NCBI GenBank assembly: GCA_014898425.1
Contig: RCSZ01000016.1
Span: 372,001-436,000 of the forward strand
Direction of reading: 5' to 3'
DNA: 64,000 bases
Source: Botryotinia globosa
Lineage: Eukaryota > Ascomycota > Leotiomycetes > Helotiales > Sclerotiniaceae
Part shown: in pieces, positions 61,990-64,000 of the stretch
Layout: each line of letters opens with the position of its first letter
Numbering within the stretch: the stretch's first letter is position 1
Translations under genes and position numbers: made by a program
Notes under the pieces: generated by a model
What the model saw: only the letters and a program-made list of their open reading frames with translations
Told to the model about the DNA's origin: nothing
Database searches by the model: none

Positions 61990-64000
61990 ATGGCGAATCC
62001 TGTTCACACCCACGGACATCACAATCCTACCAATATGGGGATCATTGGTCTTCCTCATGGTCCGGAAACCGGTGATGACCATGTGTCGATATACGATCTA
62101 GGAGCTGATGAAGCTGTTTTCAACGAGTTTCTCTACCCCGATGATATTTTCACAGCCGACCATGTTTATTGGGCAGATCTCAAATTGACAGACAAAATCT
62201 CCTTCATCACTAGAACCGAGGGAGCTGATGCAAAGAAAGAGATCAAGGCAATCTTGGCAATGATGAAGAAGGACCCTCTCAGTCCTGTCAGTTGGTATTT
62301 CAGCAATGCCGTTCTCCCTGGTGCTGGTTTGGGTCTTGAAGGGTATGTCAATTTTCGTGATTTATGTTTCCAGTACTAATCATCTCTTCAGATACGTTCT
62401 CTTCTCTATCGGAAACTTGGGACCCCTCTTCTCAGCTGTTTGGCCGCATTGCTGGAAAACTTTCGAGGTTTGTAGCGAGCAATGGACCTATGCTGTGACT
62501 TACTTGGAAATTATTGGTATTATTGTTGGTCAAATCTTGGTCGGATACTTGGGTGACAAGATTGGCCGCCGTTGGGGTTTGATCCAAGATGCTGTCATTA
62601 TGTTTCTTGGTCTGGTCATGCTCATCGCTTCTTGGGGTGTTACTCTCAATGGCTGGGTTATTTGTTATGCCTGGTCATTGTTCTTTTATGGTATTGGTGT
62701 CGGTGGTGAATATCCAATGACAGCCACTGCTGCTATGGAAAGCGCCACTGCATCAAACCGCCAAACAACCAAGATGGACAGACTCCACCGTGGCCGCAAG
62801 GTAACCATGGCCTTCCTTATGCAAGGTTGGGGCCAATTCTTCAATCAAGCCATTCTCATCCTCTTGCTTCTCATTTTCCATCATGGAAGCGGAAACCCAC
62901 CTTACTCCAAAGTCTCAGCACAATGGCTGTTCAGAGTCTCATTCGCCATCCCCGCTGTCGGTACTCTCTGGCTTGTCTATTACCGCATGTATAAGATGCC
63001 CCTCATCTCCAAAGGACTCGATATTGCCAAGAAGACTACAAACGTCACTGGATACGACAAGGAATCTCTGTCCTTGACAGTCAAGCATTTCTCAGGTCGC
63101 TTGATTGCTACAGCCGGAGCCTGGTTTTGTAACGATGTCTTCTTTTATGGCAACAAACTCTTCCAATCTCAATTCATCAAGGTCATTTCTCCAGGCTCAA
63201 CTTCAATTATGGAAGGGTGGTTATGGAACTTGTGTAACGTCGGAGTATCTCTCGCCGGTTATTATTGCGCATCGTTCCTCATCGACAACAAGCTCTACGG
63301 ACGAAAGTGGATGCAACAAGTTGGATTTGCCTTGGATTTCATTCTTTTCGTCATCCCAGCTTTCCATTACGCCCATTATACCAGTATCGCCGGTATCAAG
63401 TCTTTCCAGGCCATGTACTTCTTATCGTCGTTCTTCAACCAATTCGGTCCAAACAGTGTTACTTTCCTCGTCGCTGCAGAGGTTTTCCCCACACCTATCC
63501 GCGCTTCCGCGCATGGATTTTCAGCAGCTGTTGGTAAATTGGGCGCTTTATTTGCATCGGTTCTTTACAATTTCATTACAACCCAGCAAAAGTTCTACGT
63601 CGTCCCATGGTTCGGTCTTGCTGGTATGCTCCTCACAGCCGTCTTCCTTCCAGATACCACCGGTCTCGATCTCAAGGAACAAGAACGAAGATGGAAGTAC
63701 ATCAGATCCGGCAGGGAATCTGAATATCATGGTATCGCTATTCATCCAGCACATTTGTCTCTATGGGAAAGATGGATGAAGGCTGGCAAGAACTATGATC
63801 CTAAATTGGATGCTGGAGACAAGATTCTTGAGATGCGTCAAGAATGGGAACTCAAGCAAACCGAGAAGGGAAAGAACGAGGAGGATATTGCAACTTACGA
63901 CGATGACTGGAGCCAGGAAATTCACCAATATTTTCGTTCTGATAACAGCCCAAGAAGAACTCGCGCGCCAACTCGTGTAGAGCCGAGTTCCGAATCTACG
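61990..64000 (+). CDS. MFS transporter, phosphate/glycerophosphodiester (Pho84/Git1) group; 3' end outside window
   Basis: Two exons: 61990-62342 and 62392 to the window edge; intron 62343-62391 (49 bp, GTATGT...CTTCAG, phase 2). 654 residues are visible with no stop yet. The cytosolic N-terminus is long (about 115 residues) and His-rich at the start (HTHGHHN). The first helices carry the MFS signature GYLGDKIGRRWGLI and the family block GIGVGGEYPMTATAAM, equivalent to GGxYPLS in phosphate:H+ symporters. Later blocks are GAWFCNDVFFYGNKLFQ, NQFGPNSVTFLVAAEVFPT and the A-E-x-FPTPxRA motif. After the twelfth helix comes a hydrophilic tail with ERRWKYIRSG. Pho84 takes up phosphate, and Git1 takes up glycerophosphoinositol or glycerophosphocholine. 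Which applies cannot be told, and the conserved LEGY/N-terminal half is shared. The gene is intact as far as seen. Confidence 0.88.

Noticed and set aside
63105..63779. Plus-strand 224-codon Ser-rich frame
   Set aside because: Out-of-frame shadow of the MFS transporter, whose true frame continues past the window edge.

Overview
The window looks like a chromosomal segment of a filamentous ascomycete. Genes carry short GT-AG introns (mostly 46-140 bp) with CTAAC/CTGAC-like branch sites. The gene set (Pta1, Nop12, Coa3, Sds3/Dep1, Hpm1, She3-like, a DUF7905-like protein, PDR transporter, Zn2Cys6 regulator) is that of Pezizomycotina. My best guess is Leotiomycetes (Sclerotiniaceae-like), but that is inference from general resemblance. 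Gene models were built by hand from frames and splice sites; no database search was possible.

1-25 kb is an accessory-type region. It holds a run of small, mostly acidic and low-complexity proteins of unknown function, all on the minus strand. Seven of them appear to share a C-terminal signature ending in S-x-L-R, often S-P-L-R-x-C-W-T. In the middle sits a 5.7-kb, extremely AT-rich block (11940-17693). It can be delimited exactly as an LTR retrotransposon: 170-bp LTRs and a perfect 5-bp target duplication. It has been destroyed by C-to-T/G-to-A mutation of the RIP type.

25-36 kb holds metabolic and cellular genes, still all on the minus strand: a short-chain dehydrogenase, the NAD(P)H-hydrate dehydratase, a large DUF7905-like protein with one apparent frameshift, and a She3-like coiled-coil protein. 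36-38 kb is intergenic and rich in micro- and minisatellites.

38.4-46.1 kb carries a convergent pair: a PDR-type ABC efflux pump (plus strand) and a Zn2Cys6 transcription factor (minus strand). Both are broken by several stops and frameshifts, so a pump/regulator unit seems to be decaying together.

46.7-56.6 kb is a conserved housekeeping block with clean gene models: PTA1 (mRNA 3'-end processing), COA3 (cytochrome oxidase assembly), an Sds3/Dep1-like Rpd3L subunit, NOP12 (60S biogenesis) and HPM1 (Rpl3 histidine methylation). 56.6-62 kb is gene-poor. The window ends inside an MFS transporter of the phosphate/glycerophosphodiester (Pho84/Git1) group that runs off the right edge.
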